Source: Owenia fusiformis (Eukaryota; Annelida; Polychaeta; Sabellida; Oweniidae). From it: a stretch of 64,000 nt of DNA. Made by a program: the position numbers and the translations under genes. Below the pieces are notes generated by a model, which was not told where the DNA came from, did not search any database, and saw only the letters and a program-made list of their open reading frames with translations. Below, in pieces: positions 12,895 through 23,145 of the stretch (position 1 is its first letter; every line of letters begins with the position of its first letter). The stretch is from contig CAIIXF020000009.1 in the NCBI GenBank assembly GCA_903813345.2, positions 1,550,001 through 1,614,000 on the forward strand, in the 5' to 3' direction.

Positions 12895-13004
12895 ATAAGT
12901 GCGGAGGGGAATTAACTGCAACTATACAAGTTCAGACACAAGAATCACCTGGTTATGGTGGAAAAGGATATGAACCCTACCAAGAATGCACCTGGTGGAT
13001 TAAG
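12895..13004 (+). CDS. Exon 3: CUB domain, first part
   Basis: With the G left from exon 2 it reads DKCGGELTATIQVQTQESPG, then YGGKGYEPYQECTWWIK, the classic CUB start (CGG.L.A, SP.Y, a second Cys and W.I). Acceptor TTCAG at 12890-12894, donor AAG|GTTAGT. It enters in phase 1 and leaves in phase 0. Confidence 0.9.
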
Positions 13005-13760
13005 GTTAGTTAGAACACAATAAAAAATATTAGACTGGCTGAAAACTGATGTCGAGTCTTATGAGTCTGTAGCACACACTGTGGCGTAACAAGGAGGGAA
13101 AGCGCGACGAGGCAGGAAATATAGTTATATTATAAACATTTACCTATATCAAGATTTCAAAATGGTGACCACATAACTTTCCAAAACAAATCAGGAAGAT
13201 TGGAGTTGTTCACAATAAATTTAAAAAAAGATTAAATAAAAAATAATTGTATTAAAAAATTAAAAGAACATCTAGATTATTGAACGGTTCAATATACCAG
13301 GAGTTTTTAACAAAACATCGGGGTATCTCAGTAAAAAAAGCCGAAAATATGAACAAATGATTAGAAAATGATATGATAAAAATTAAATCAGTCAATTTTT
13401 GAATCGGTCAGAAATACGAACCTAAATTTTTCGCCGGAAATGTTAGCGTAAAGTAATATTTGCAAAACAAAAGAAACATACAAACAAAGATAATGACCAT
13501 TGAAGACTATTAAGGCTATATTTCAATCGGTCTTCTCAAAACGCACAATTATTATTAAATGTAATTAAATCTGGTCTAATTATTTTGGACTTCTTATTCC
13601 GATATAAATATTTGTCTCTGTATATTTGCTATTGAAAAAATATTAGTTGAAATGGTAAATTATTTGATAGACTGTCATAAAGTTTATTTCTTGTGCGAGA
13701 GGCGCAGTTTAAATGTATATAGAATCAAGAAAGCAACAACCAAATATTTCTTTATTTTAG

Positions 13761-13885
13761 GCTCCCGAAGATCACCTGGTTGAGGTTAGGCTAATCGAGT
13801 ACTTTGTTCTGCCATGCTTCCGAGACGAGTGTGTATTTGACTGGGTTGAGCTTAGAATGGACTCAATAGAGGAGCTAGGACAAAG
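13761..13885 (+). CDS. Exon 4: CUB domain, middle part
   Basis: Encodes APEDHLVEVRLIEYFVLPC and CVFDWVELRM: the core CUB strands with the third and fourth cysteines and the D.(V/L)E(L/I)R motif. Acceptor TTATTTTAG, donor CAAAG|GTTTAT, entering in phase 0 and leaving in phase 2. The following 7.6-kb intron contains the LTR retrotransposon. Confidence 0.9.
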
Positions 13886-15113
13886 GTTTATTAACATAGA
13901 AATATATAGCATTGTTTAAAGATTAACAATTTGTTTCATCATATAAATATGTTTATACATAATAGCTTGCCAATCGCCTTACTAGAATTAAAGGCTAAGC
14001 TGAACAACATATTAAGTACAATTTGGTTATCAGTTTCAGAAGGATTCGTAGTACTAAATCGGAAATAAATTGAAGAATCATATGCATATATAAAACTGTC
14101 AGTATGTATGTTATCATGAAGGTCGTTAATATATATATATTTAAATGAGAAGGGGACCTGGAATCTAGCCATGTGGTACCCCACTTTTGATACTGTTCAT
14201 TTGTAATAAACATGGAGAGAATCCCGAAAAATTTTCACTACGGGAGAGCATATGTACTGAAAGGAGCATGTTCAGTATATAGTTGTCCTGAATATATACC
14301 TTTTAAGGTGCACATTAGTGTACACTTAAAATACTGGACTTTTGGACTATAAAATACAATAGAAATATGTACTGGAAAATGCATTGACTTTCAAGTAAGA
14401 TATAAACAAACAAACATATTGTGAAAAATAAATTTTAATGCCCCTTTTAAGTATAAAAACTGAACTGGAAAAATACTGACTACTGACTGGCATTTTTAGT
14501 ATAGATATAAAATGGCAGTTAAAAACATTTTCAAGTGCCAAAGTGTACTGAAAAATAAATTTAAGGACAATTTGAAGTGTGGAAATGCAATATGTTGTGT
14601 TATTTAATCACAAAGTTAACTACAATTAATGTACACCTTATACATGTATGATTTTCCCTCACCAAGGTCAATTTGGGCATTTTTCTACACAACAAATAAC
14701 ACAGTAGGCACATGACACGGCGTGTATACTTTTCTTCATGTTTACATTGCACCAAATGCAGACAGATCGACTAAAATTACATTCGTATGGTGTGACACTC
14801 GACATTCACCAGGACAATAATTTGTCACCCATGGAGCAAGTTAATTGTTTACTGCCAAAATAATGGGGAATTACAGCCAAATTAAAATTAATGATAAATG
14901 CTCGTATCACTTTGTTATCTTGAAGTACATATCATACTGATGTCTGATCATGAGTTCGAATTGTATTGTTTTTGATATGTGATGTATATTTCTTAGATTT
15001 TTAAAGAAATCTACAAATATTTTGTTACGGTTTTACCTTTACATCGTAATTTCAATCACCGCCATCACTAGTGAGTGCAAGCGAGTTACCTTGAAATATC
15101 AAGAGGTCGTGCT

Positions 15114-15322
15114 TGTTACATAATATTACTACATATGAAACAAGAGTCGAGTCATATAGTTGTTGTAATATCTATTTCTAATAAGAGCTGTTTATTGGTA
15201 GCTTACAAGCATACAAGTGAAGGGTGTGTATGTAATACAATCTAATAACAAACTATACTATCACGTGACATAGGATATGTTTTAAGAGGGGTTGTATCAC
15301 AAGTACAATACAATATGAAACA
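15114..15322 (-). repeat. 3' LTR of the Ty3/gypsy-type element
   Basis: This 209-bp direct copy matches 20576-20784 with no difference that I found. On the minus strand it runs TGTTTCATATTG to ATTATGTAACA. GTGCT flanks it at 15109-15113. Confidence 0.95.
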
Positions 15323-15335
15323 TCCTTCCTTTTCT
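15323..15335 (-). other. Candidate polypurine tract
   Basis: Read on the minus strand, AGAAAAGGAAGGA lies immediately upstream of the 3' LTR, where the primer for plus-strand DNA synthesis is expected. Called from position and composition. Confidence 0.6.
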
Positions 15336-15880
15336 GAAAGTTTGAGATAATCCCTTAATTAGAAAATATAGGTGACCTGATTTAAGTTCTCTGTTTCAAT
15401 TAATTATTTAAGGTCATGGTTAAAGGTTTACTAGGATAGTTAATTAAAACATCTGGTGACCACACCATCTAAGTAGGTTGATTAATGTGACATATTCCTG
15501 GTACCAGAACTCAGTTATCAGCATTTGCAAGGAAGCATAAACAAGCTGTCAATTAAACATGATATATAATGTCCTTGAATCTTGCTATAAACCAAATACA
15601 TGTATGGCTTCATTGTTTTCAAGCTTTAACATTGGAATATAAAAAAGTGTTCCTCTAAAAGTAATTTTTAGCTGCTTCATGTATGAACTCAAGAATTTTG
15701 GGTGTAACTAAGAATTTTCACAAATTAATGTTCTTAGAAGTTGTTGCTATTTTCCAGAGTTCAGATAATAATTTCATGCACTATGCAATTGATTATAAGC
15801 GATTATAATGTTTATTCTCATAGTCCTTTTCCATAGCAGTAGTCATCATATAAATCAGTTCATATCACTTTAGTATCATA

Positions 15881-18800
15881 TTACTTTGAGAACTTTGTAT
15901 CATAATCAGCCAAATAATTGGGTGGTTTTTTATCTCTACTAGGTCTGCTTTTCACAGGTGTTTTCACAGTAGGGCTATTGCTAAAGTTAGGCGTTTCCCT
16001 ATTACTTTCTTGATAGATCTTTGGTGTTGCTTGTTTGGATTTTATTGGAGTTGGAGAAGAGATTTTAGTTGGAGATAATTGGACAGGTTTTGGTTCAGGG
16101 CATGATGAATTGGAATTTGAAATGGGAGGGGTTGGTTTCTCTGAGGAATATCGCAGATGAACTCTATTCCGTCTCAATAAGTCACCTTTGTCAGTTTCAA
16201 CCTCATATGATCTTTCATCTAATCTTCTATGAATAGTTGCCTTTTTCCAACTTTTGTCACCTAATTTGAAAGGTTTCATTCTAACTGTCTGACCTTCTTC
16301 AAGAGGCTTCAAATCTTTGGTGTTTCTATTGAAATATTTTTGTTGTCTTTCTTGTTTATTTTTCAATTTTTCTCTGTCAATTTTGTTAAAACCTCTTGAC
16401 ATCAGTAGACTATTGGAAGTAGGTAACAACGTTTTAGTTCGCCTGTTCATGAGCCTTTGTGAGGGGCTACTGTCCATGTCCTGAGTAGGTGTGTTTCTAT
16501 AGTCCAGAAGAGCTAGGTATATGTCAGATTTTGACTTCTTACATTTTCTCAACAGTTTTTTAGCAATTTTCACGGCTGATTCGACTTTCCCATTAGCCTT
16601 ACTGTTATGTGGAGAAATAGTAAAATGATCAAAATCCCATTCATGAGAAAATTGTCTAAATTCATCTGAGATGAATTGTCCTGCATTGTCACTAATTACC
16701 TTATCAGGTATGCCATGTCTGGAAAAGTTTGCTTTTAGCTTTCTGATCACTGTAGATGACTTCATGTCAGGTATATAGTCAAGTTCAAAAAAGCTGCTGA
16801 AGTAGTCAACTGTCACTAAATATTCTTTGTTTTCAAATTCGAACAAATCAGTGCCCACATCTTGCCAAGGTCGATCAGGTATATCATGGCTCATCAGCTT
16901 TTCATTTGTCTGTGATGTTTCAAATTCTCTACAGATAGAGCATTCAGAGACAAATTGCTTGATTTCAGATTGCATGCTGGGCCAGTATATACATTCTCTA
17001 GCACGTCTTTGGCAACCATTTATTCCCAAGTGTGAAGAGTGTATTTTTTCTTTCATTAGAGGTCTGAGTTTTTCAGGAATGATAACTCGTTCACCACGAA
17101 AGATAAGACCATCTTGAACAGATAACTCATCTCTCATGTTGAAATAGGGATGAACAAGACTATGTAAGTGAATTTTTTCATTAGGCCAGCCATTCAGAAT
17201 GACCTTTTTTAGTTCTTGGAGAGTTTCGTCATTTTCTGTCTTCAGTCTTATGTCATCAAGTCTTTTTGAAGTAATAGGCAGGTAAGATGCCATGTTTACT
17301 CTTTCAGTTTTGTCAGAAGAACTGTCAGACTTGAGATAAGCTCGAGAAAGAGTATCAGCCAAATACATGAGTTTACCAGGTTGGTATTTAACTTCAATGT
17401 CATATCTTTGCAATCTCATCATCATTTGCTGAAGTCTTTTAGGAGCTCGATCTAGTGGTTTTTTCAGTATGCTTTCTAAAGGTTTATGGTCTGTATGTAC
17501 GACAACTTTACGTCCATAAGTCATGTGGTGCCATTTTTCCACAGACCAACATACTGCCAGAAGTTCTTTTTCTATTTGAGCATATCGAGTTTCAGTGTCT
17601 GTTAATGCTCTACTTGCATAAGCAATTGGTTGTCCATTTTGCAGAGGACATGCGCCAAGTCCAGTTTGACTTGCATCACATTGTATAGTCAGTTCTTTTG
17701 TCGGATCATAGTATTGTAAGATTGGAGTGTTTGTGACCATTTTCTTCATTTTAGTGAAAGCAGTTTCTTGAGATGGTCCCCAGTACCAGCTTACATCTTT
17801 CTTAGTCAATTGTCTGATCGGTTCAAGTACATCAGATATACCTGGGAGAAACTTTGCCAGGTATTGCACAAAGCCATTAATTCTTTGTACTCCAGTTACA
17901 TCAGTTGGTCTAGGCATGTCAATCACAGCCTTTATCTTTTCAGGATCCGCCTTTAAACCATCAGCTGTCAAAAGATGACCCATAAACTTGACCTCAGTTT
18001 GTCTAAGTTTCATTTTGAGTTTATTCAAGACAATGTTTTGTTCCCGACATCTTTGCAAGAACATTTTCAGTTTTTTGTCATGGTCAATACTTGCATCTTC
18101 GTCAGTTTCACCTTGACCATAAATCAGTATGTCATCAGCTATACAGATAACACCTTCTAGGCCTTCAAGTGCCATATTGAGTCTTTTTTGAAAGATTTCA
18201 CTAGAAACATTCAAACCAAATGGAAGTCTGAGCCACTTGTATCTTCCAAAAGGAGTCATAAATGTTGTCAGTTCACTAGAGTCTTCATCAAGTACTAGGT
18301 GATGAAATCCATTTTTGCAGTCAAAAATACTCATAAGTTTCTTTTTGCCTTTTGAGAGTTTGTGTGACACATCATCAAGCACAGGTAATTGATAGTGTTC
18401 ACGTTTCAGAGCCTTATTCAGAGGTCTAGGGTCTATACATACCCTAATATCACCATTTTTCTTGGGTGGCAAAGCTATGCTACTCACCCATTTAGTAGGT
18501 TTGTCAACAGGTTTTATAACATTTTGAGATGTCATTTTGTCAAGCTTTTCTTTGAGCTTACGTCTAACTGAGATAGGCACAGTCTGTCTAGTCACTGTGT
18601 TCGGAGTAACAGTATCATCAGTTCTAAGAGTAACACGTCCAGGTAATGTACCAAAATCACCTTCAAACACGTCTTTGTATTCTGTACACAGGTCTTCAGC
18701 CGTCATTTTAAGAACAGGTGCTGATAAGAATTTATCATCATTTACCGTAATGAGGTCCATTAACTGTGCAGTCTTTGACCCTAAGAGAGGAGTCTGGTCA

Positions 18801-19657
18801 TTTTCAACAACAATGAATTTTACAGAGTATCTAGTTTTTGTTTTGGGGTTTTTCAGAGTGAGAGAGACTTTTCCCCTGGGTTTATATGTAGAAGAGTTCC
18901 ACATCTTAAGAGTAGTAGCAGTAGATTTGATTGAGACATTTTCTGGGACATATTTCACAGGGAGGAGATTGGGTGTAGCACCAGTATCTACTTGGAAAGT
19001 AACAAGAGATTTGCCTACCTTCATTATTGCACCCACAGAGTCCTGTTTTGTCCGAGACTTTGCCATATTTATTGATGTTAGAGCATCAACATAGTCCTCT
19101 GATGAATTGTCTTCATCTGACGAGTCTTCAACAATACGCACACGCTTTTGCTTGGGGCATTTCGCTGCAAAATGATTCTTCTCTTTGCAGTTATTACAAG
19201 TACGACCCCAGGCCGGACAGAGTTCCTTTTTGAGCTTATGGTGCGTCGTGCAGTATCTGCATTTCCCATCTATGGCATCAGTATTAGCCTTCGACTTCTT
19301 TTTCCACTTCATTTTGCGCACTTTATTCACTGTAGTAGATATAGATAGTCCTTGAATATTGTCCAAATGAAGTTGGGTACTTTCGGCACTACGACAGATG
19401 TCAATACACCGATTTAGAGTGAGATCACGTTCCTCCAGCAGACGTTTCCTTGTGGTACCTTCCTTGGAGTCTTTGATACCAAGCACAAGACGATCACGTA
19501 GTAGTGATTCACGTAAACAATCACAAAAACCACAGGTTTTCTGGAGAGCCTTCAACTCATACAAATATGTATCGAAAGATTCCTCTTCTTTTTGCTTTCT
19601 AGAGTTGAACTTATACCGTTCATAGGTTTCATTGACTTCACCAAGCGCACTATTCAT
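15881..19657 (-). CDS. Partial gag plus complete pol polyprotein of the Ty3/gypsy-type element
   Basis: The 1258-codon frame begins inside gag and runs uninterrupted through pol. In order: end of the gag capsid-like region; CX2CX4HX4C zinc knuckle at about 154-167; aspartic protease DTGA at 224-227; reverse transcriptase with IADD at about 506-509; RNase H from about 655 (CDAS) with TDHKPL near 722; integrase with an HHCC zinc domain (about 873-909) and catalytic residues D937, D990 and E1026, a DD35E spacing; then a basic tail. All key catalytic residues are present. The apparent start methionine is a by-product of the rearrangement, not the original start. gag and pol share one frame with no frameshift signal. 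Confidence 0.93.
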   Translation of the reverse strand: MNSALGEVNETYERYKFNSRKQKEEESFDTYLYELKALQKTCGFCDCLRESLLRDRLVLGIKDSKEGTTRKRLLEERDLTLNRCIDICRSAESTQLHLDNIQGLSISTTVNKVRKMKWKKKSKANTDAIDGKCRYCTTHHKLKKELCPAWGRTCNNCKEKNHFAAKCPKQKRVRIVEDSSDEDNSSEDYVDALTSINMAKSRTKQDSVGAIMKVGKSLVTFQVDTGATPNLLPVKYVPENVSIKSTATTLKMWNSSTYKPRGKVSLTLKNPKTKTRYSVKFIVVENDQTPLLGSKTAQLMDLITVNDDKFLSAPVLKMTAEDLCTEYKDVFEGDFGTLPGRVTLRTDDTVTPNTVTRQTVPISVRRKLKEKLDKMTSQNVIKPVDKPTKWVSSIALPPKKNGDIRVCIDPRPLNKALKREHYQLPVLDDVSHKLSKGKKKLMSIFDCKNGFHHLVLDEDSSELTTFMTPFGRYKWLRLPFGLNVSSEIFQKRLNMALEGLEGVICIADDILIYGQGETDEDASIDHDKKLKMFLQRCREQNIVLNKLKMKLRQTEVKFMGHLLTADGLKADPEKIKAVIDMPRPTDVTGVQRINGFVQYLAKFLPGISDVLEPIRQLTKKDVSWYWGPSQETAFTKMKKMVTNTPILQYYDPTKELTIQCDASQTGLGACPLQNGQPIAYASRALTDTETRYAQIEKELLAVCWSVEKWHHMTYGRKVVVHTDHKPLESILKKPLDRAPKRLQQMMMRLQRYDIEVKYQPGKLMYLADTLSRAYLKSDSSSDKTERVNMASYLPITSKRLDDIRLKTENDETLQELKKVILNGWPNEKIHLHSLVHPYFNMRDELSVQDGLIFRGERVIIPEKLRPLMKEKIHSSHLGINGCQRRARECIYWPSMQSEIKQFVSECSICREFETSQTNEKLMSHDIPDRPWQDVGTDLFEFENKEYLVTVDYFSSFFELDYIPDMKSSTVIRKLKANFSRHGIPDKVISDNAGQFISDEFRQFSHEWDFDHFTISPHNSKANGKVESAVKIAKKLLRKCKKSKSDIYLALLDYRNTPTQDMDSSPSQRLMNRRTKTLLPTSNSLLMSRGFNKIDREKLKNKQERQQKYFNRNTKDLKPLEEGQTVRMKPFKLGDKSWKKATIHRRLDERSYEVETDKGDLLRRNRVHLRYSSEKPTPPISNSNSSCPEPKPVQLSPTKISSPTPIKSKQATPKIYQESNRETPNFSNSPTVKTPVKSRPSRDKKPPNYLADYDTKFSK
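19219..19649 (-). repeat. Duplicated gag segment, copy nearest pol
   Basis: These 431 bp are repeated at 19721-20151, offset 502, apparently without a mismatch. This copy stays continuous with pol. Confidence 0.92.
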
Positions 19658-19727
19658 AGAAGATTAGATGAAAGATCATATGAGGTTGAAACTGACAAAG
19701 GTGACTTATTGAGACGGAATAGAGTTC
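19650..19727 (+). other. Inverted 78-bp pol fragment between the two gag copies
   Basis: CTATTCATAGAAG through GAATAGAGTTC is the exact inverse of 16159-16236 in the C-terminal part of pol. The seven bases AGAGTTC at one junction are shared by both partners. It closes the upstream gag frame with 23 foreign codons and a stop. Confidence 0.9.
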
Positions 19728-20465
19728 CTTTTTGAGCTTATGGTGCGTCGTGCAGTATCTGCATTTCCCATCTATGGCATCAGTATTAGCCTTCGACTTC
19801 TTTTTCCACTTCATTTTGCGCACTTTATTCACTGTAGTAGATATAGATAGTCCTTGAATATTGTCCAAATGAAGTTGGGTACTTTCGGCACTACGACAGA
19901 TGTCAATACACCGATTTAGAGTGAGATCACGTTCCTCCAGCAGACGTTTCCTTGTGGTACCTTCCTTGGAGTCTTTGATACCAAGCACAAGACGATCACG
20001 TAGTAGTGATTCACGTAAACAATCACAAAAACCACAGGTTTTCTGGAGAGCCTTCAACTCATACAAATATGTATCGAAAGATTCCTCTTCTTTTTGCTTT
20101 CTAGAGTTGAACTTATACCGTTCATAGGTTTCATTGACTTCACCAAGCGCAAAGTCCGTGAATGCTTTTATGATATCTTCAAGTGTCATCATCTCCGCAT
20201 TTGCCAATGGAAGTCCATTATAGATTTTTAGGGCATCTGCTCCTATTGCATGTTGAAATAGTGCAATCTTGTATTTTTCACTTTGGCTTTCAACATTTGC
20301 CAGTATACAATAGTTTTCCCACTGTTGTTTCCAAAGTTTCCAGTTTTCAGAGAGATTCTCTATATCCAGTTTGTTTGGAGGATGAAGTCCACTGACTTTC
20401 TGATATCTACGGTCTGCTGGTTCCGTTTCGACTTGTAATTGTTCAGCTTCAGCCATTTTGAGCAA
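19650..20465 (-). CDS. Truncated gag ORF of the Ty3/gypsy-type element
   Basis: The 271-codon frame starts at a methionine ~110 bp inside the 5' LTR and encodes a gag/capsid-like protein (KLWKQQWENYCIL and FDTYLYELKALQKTC regions). It ends just after the first cysteines of the zinc-knuckle region because it runs into the inverted pol fragment. It therefore lacks a complete zinc knuckle and is disconnected from pol. The 431-bp segment is present twice, so gag information is intact but split over two frames. Confidence 0.9.
   Translation of the reverse strand: MLKMAEAEQLQVETEPADRRYQKVSGLHPPNKLDIENLSENWKLWKQQWENYCILANVESQSEKYKIALFQHAIGADALKIYNGLPLANAEMMTLEDIIKAFTDFALGEVNETYERYKFNSRKQKEEESFDTYLYELKALQKTCGFCDCLRESLLRDRLVLGIKDSKEGTTRKRLLEERDLTLNRCIDICRSAESTQLHLDNIQGLSISTTVNKVRKMKWKKKSKANTDAIDGKCRYCTTHHKLKKELYSVSISHLCQFQPHMIFHLIFYE
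19721..20151 (-). repeat. Duplicated gag segment, copy nearest the 5' LTR
   Basis: Identical to 19219-19649 as far as I can read. This copy is contiguous with the true gag start. Confidence 0.92.
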
Positions 20466-20557
20466 GAGTTCTTTTTATCCAGAGACTGAGTTATTAATGT
20501 AAAATCCAGAGAGACTTTTTACATTTTTAGAGTTTTATCCAGAGAGATACAGTCAGT

Positions 20558-20575
20558 TCTGCTCCGCTGCCGCCA
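20558..20575 (-). other. Candidate primer-binding site
   Basis: Directly inside the 5' LTR the minus strand reads TGGCGGCAGCGGAGCAGA. It starts with the TGG expected opposite a tRNA CCA end. I could not assign the tRNA. Confidence 0.5.
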
Positions 20576-20784
20576 TGTTACATAATATTACTACATATGA
20601 AACAAGAGTCGAGTCATATAGTTGTTGTAATATCTATTTCTAATAAGAGCTGTTTATTGGTAGCTTACAAGCATACAAGTGAAGGGTGTGTATGTAATAC
20701 AATCTAATAACAAACTATACTATCACGTGACATAGGATATGTTTTAAGAGGGGTTGTATCACAAGTACAATACAATATGAAACA
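20576..20784 (-). repeat. 5' LTR of the Ty3/gypsy-type element
   Basis: Direct copy of 15114-15322 with TG...CA ends on the minus strand, followed by GTGCT at 20785-20789. Confidence 0.95.
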
Positions 20785-21489
20785 GTGCTATTATCATACT
20801 TAAAGAACTCAATGTGACTATCATTCACCATTTATAAAGCACTTAATTGCTTCATGGGTGGCAACGTTTTTTTCCCAGTGAATGTCGAGTCTCGCATCAT
20901 GCGAATGTAACTTTAGGCGATCTGTCTCCATGGGGTGCACTGTGGTATCTACAGAGTTGAAGCAGGAGCGTATTGTTTAACGAAGATCTCTTAATGTAGA
21001 TGAGAACTGTGTCTTAATTTTAGAATACTTAAAATCAGTATACTTGTCTGGGCATTTGTGTACTTCAAATTTCCTTAAATGTAAATATATATACCCGTCC
21101 ATTTTTGTACTTAAAATGTCCTTTGAAAGTCAGTACAAAAGGAGTAAGTTTATGTTTTTGTATAATTTTGAAATGAAATTTGTACATTATTCTTTTCAGT
21201 ACATGATTGTACTGGATTTTGTAATTTAAAAACGCTCCTTCCAGCACAAATGCGCCCCAACAGGATAAGGGTTTGTTTTATCAGTCGATTACACATACGG
21301 GAAACGAGAAACAACAATATCAATACACTTATTATTTCAGCAATGTCTCATTTAACTTTATTAATAATAAAGCAAAAAGTTAGAGATAAAAGAAGAATAT
21401 GTATCCTAGACCAGAACCATGAGTGTGGAAAAAGACACCTAATAGTAAAAATTGATTCGATACCAAATGAAACCGCAATATGATTTTAG

Positions 21490-21641
21490 GTATTGCTGTC
21501 ATCTCGAACCTTGGAAAAAGGAATACAAACACATATCAAGATTCAATGAAGCAATGGTTTTGTTGCGTTCATCCTGGACAAGGAATACTGGGTACATTTC
21601 TCCAAAATCTGGATTCAAATTTCAATATAGAGCAGTGAAAA
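21490..21641 (+). CDS. Exon 5: CUB domain, last part
   Basis: With AG from exon 4 it completes an Arg codon, then reads YCCHLEPWKKEY and ends SPKSGFKFQYRAV: the (G)(R/K)(F/Y)CG-like strand and the final GF.A.Y-like strand of CUB domains. The usual G after the fifth Cys is replaced by C. Acceptor GATTTTAG, donor AAAA|GTAAGC; enters phase 2, leaves phase 1. Confidence 0.88.
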
Positions 21642-22806
21642 GTAAGCAGATTTGTAAATACATACGCATTGTGTTTGAATGCAATAATATGAACATCAAT
21701 TTCGGTACAGTATTATATTCCAAAAATATATTTAAGGGTGCTTTTTAAACGGTTCCAAACGTCTGGTTAACTATTGTTAAAATGGACAGCAATCCTCGTT
21801 TTGAGTCAAGAATGAACCACCATTGCTTTAGTGAAAACAGTTTTCATAAAAATGTACCGTTTACAATTTTGACATCATATCCCTTGTTTTCAAAATCATT
21901 GTATCGCTATATAATAAATGCATTATTAGAAAATGTACCGTACCGAGGCTTATGTTTATGGTACCAATCATTTTGGAATTTGCATAAATTATAAGCCCTA
22001 ACGTTACATCACTTAAAATCGACAAAATGTGAACTTCAACATATGCATTTCTTCACCCCTTTAACAATCTGGACAGTGGAAATAGTTTTAGCCGGAAAAA
22101 CCTAATGTTTTCTGACTTTGTTTGGTTTTGAACTCCGCAGATTATTTTGTAAAAATTAGCATCCTGCCTTCATAAGTTGCAAAATTATTGTGATCCAAAG
22201 AAATTGTCTAGGTTTCCAAAGACCAAAACATCTTCCTGTGAAATCGCAACATACTCCTATATGGTCTTCAAATGTAATCATCTTCATTAATCATGGAGCA
22301 ATTCTAATGAATTATAGTTCAAAACAGTTTATACTACATTTCCTTTTGATTTTTGTAAAATATTTAGATGAAGGGCTTCTCAGATTTGGGGTCACGCGGG
22401 TACCTTGCCCCCTCTCTAACCGCTTGTGTTGGTAACATGCCCCTTTACTGTTGAATTGTTACAACTGCTTCACAATGGTCAATTTTCTGACCAAATAGTG
22501 TCCCAGTCTTGTCATATGGTATGGTTTAAACTTATAGCTCTCACTGTAAGCTTTTTAAGATCATCAAATGTGTTTCAACAATTTTAGTGAATCACATTGG
22601 TTCTTAGTCATGTTTTTAAGTCTTGTAATTTCTTAAACAATCAAGACTGAGAATGAATTAGGGCATCAACAACGATTTTAGATCTTTCTCCACAAGATGT
22701 GATAATATGAGCCAATGAGGAAAATGTAGGCTGTTGCAGGGGTTCACCTTTTTATCCACCCTGCATATAATAAAACCATGTTAAATATATGCCGATTTTA
22801 TTTTAG

Positions 22807-23145
22807 AGACTAAAGATTCTCTTTGCAAGAAGTTAGAATTGAGTGGAGTCCAAATTGAAGCACAGAAGCACAGAGAAGGAATTTATGAGCTTGAAGCACG
22901 ATTATACAATGACAATCCCGTCTACAAAAATCACTTGGACGAAAATTTCCTATATTATTACAAAGGAAAAGCTGGTCCTTCCATGTGGGCCGTAAGTCCA
23001 ATTGTAGGATCAAAATATATGGGAATGTATTCAATACAGAGAAAACCAGCAGATGTGTTTTATCCAGAGAGAGCCATCGAATGGAAAAGCTCACAAGGAC
23101 CAAGGTTCATGACAGAAAAGAATGTTAAATTGGCGTGTGTTCAAG
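22807..23145 (+). CDS. Exon 6: unnamed domain, copy 1
   Basis: A 113-residue module on one phase 1-1 exon. Visible pattern: an early hydrophobic strand (LELSG), GIYEL, NPVYKNH, FLYYYKG, a tryptophan strand MWAVSP followed by VGS, then EWKSS and a closing cysteine. I recall similar W(h)(h)(G/S)P / LYY modules in other invertebrate extracellular proteins but cannot name a family. It probably forms a small extracellular beta-rich domain (inference). Acceptor TTATTTTAG, donor CAAG|GTATAT. Confidence 0.85.

Larger units (their letters stand above)
15114..20784 (-). mobile_element. Complete Ty3/gypsy-type LTR retrotransposon, rearranged internally
   Basis: It is bounded by two 209-bp direct LTRs that look identical and are flanked by the perfect 5-bp duplication GTGCT (15109-15113 and 20785-20789). 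LTRs start TG and end CA. Gene order on the minus strand is gag, protease, reverse transcriptase, RNase H, integrase, with about 560 bp of non-coding sequence before the 3' LTR. I see no envelope ORF. Identical LTRs imply a very recent insertion. gag is damaged by a 431-bp duplication around an inverted 78-bp pol fragment. It lies antisense in the intron between exons 4 and 5. Confidence 0.95.
14248..21254. mobile_element. Old long-inverted-repeat element split by the LTR retrotransposon
   Basis: Sequence at about 14248-14860 is inverted and diverged at about 20830-21254. The clearest shared block is CAGACAGATCG with TTACATTCG and CTCGACATTCAC on the left (14759-14817) and its complement at 20880-20930. 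The outer ends GCATATGTACTGAAAGGAGC and the complement of GCATTTGTGCTGGAAGGAGC agree. Without the 5.67-kb insertion the element is ~1.3 kb and non-coding. Confidence 0.6.

Noticed and set aside
18537-19094. 185-codon plus-strand frame inside the LTR element
   Set aside because: Antisense shadow of the pol frame, which has clear protease/RT motifs on the other strand.
15114-20784. Possible envelope gene (endogenous retrovirus)
   Set aside because: The ~560 bp between pol and the 3' LTR contain no long frame, so the element reads as a plain LTR retrotransposon.
22810-23103. Minus-strand 97-codon frame over exon 6
   Set aside because: Shadow of the plus-strand exon, which fits the splice phase and matches exons 7 and 8.
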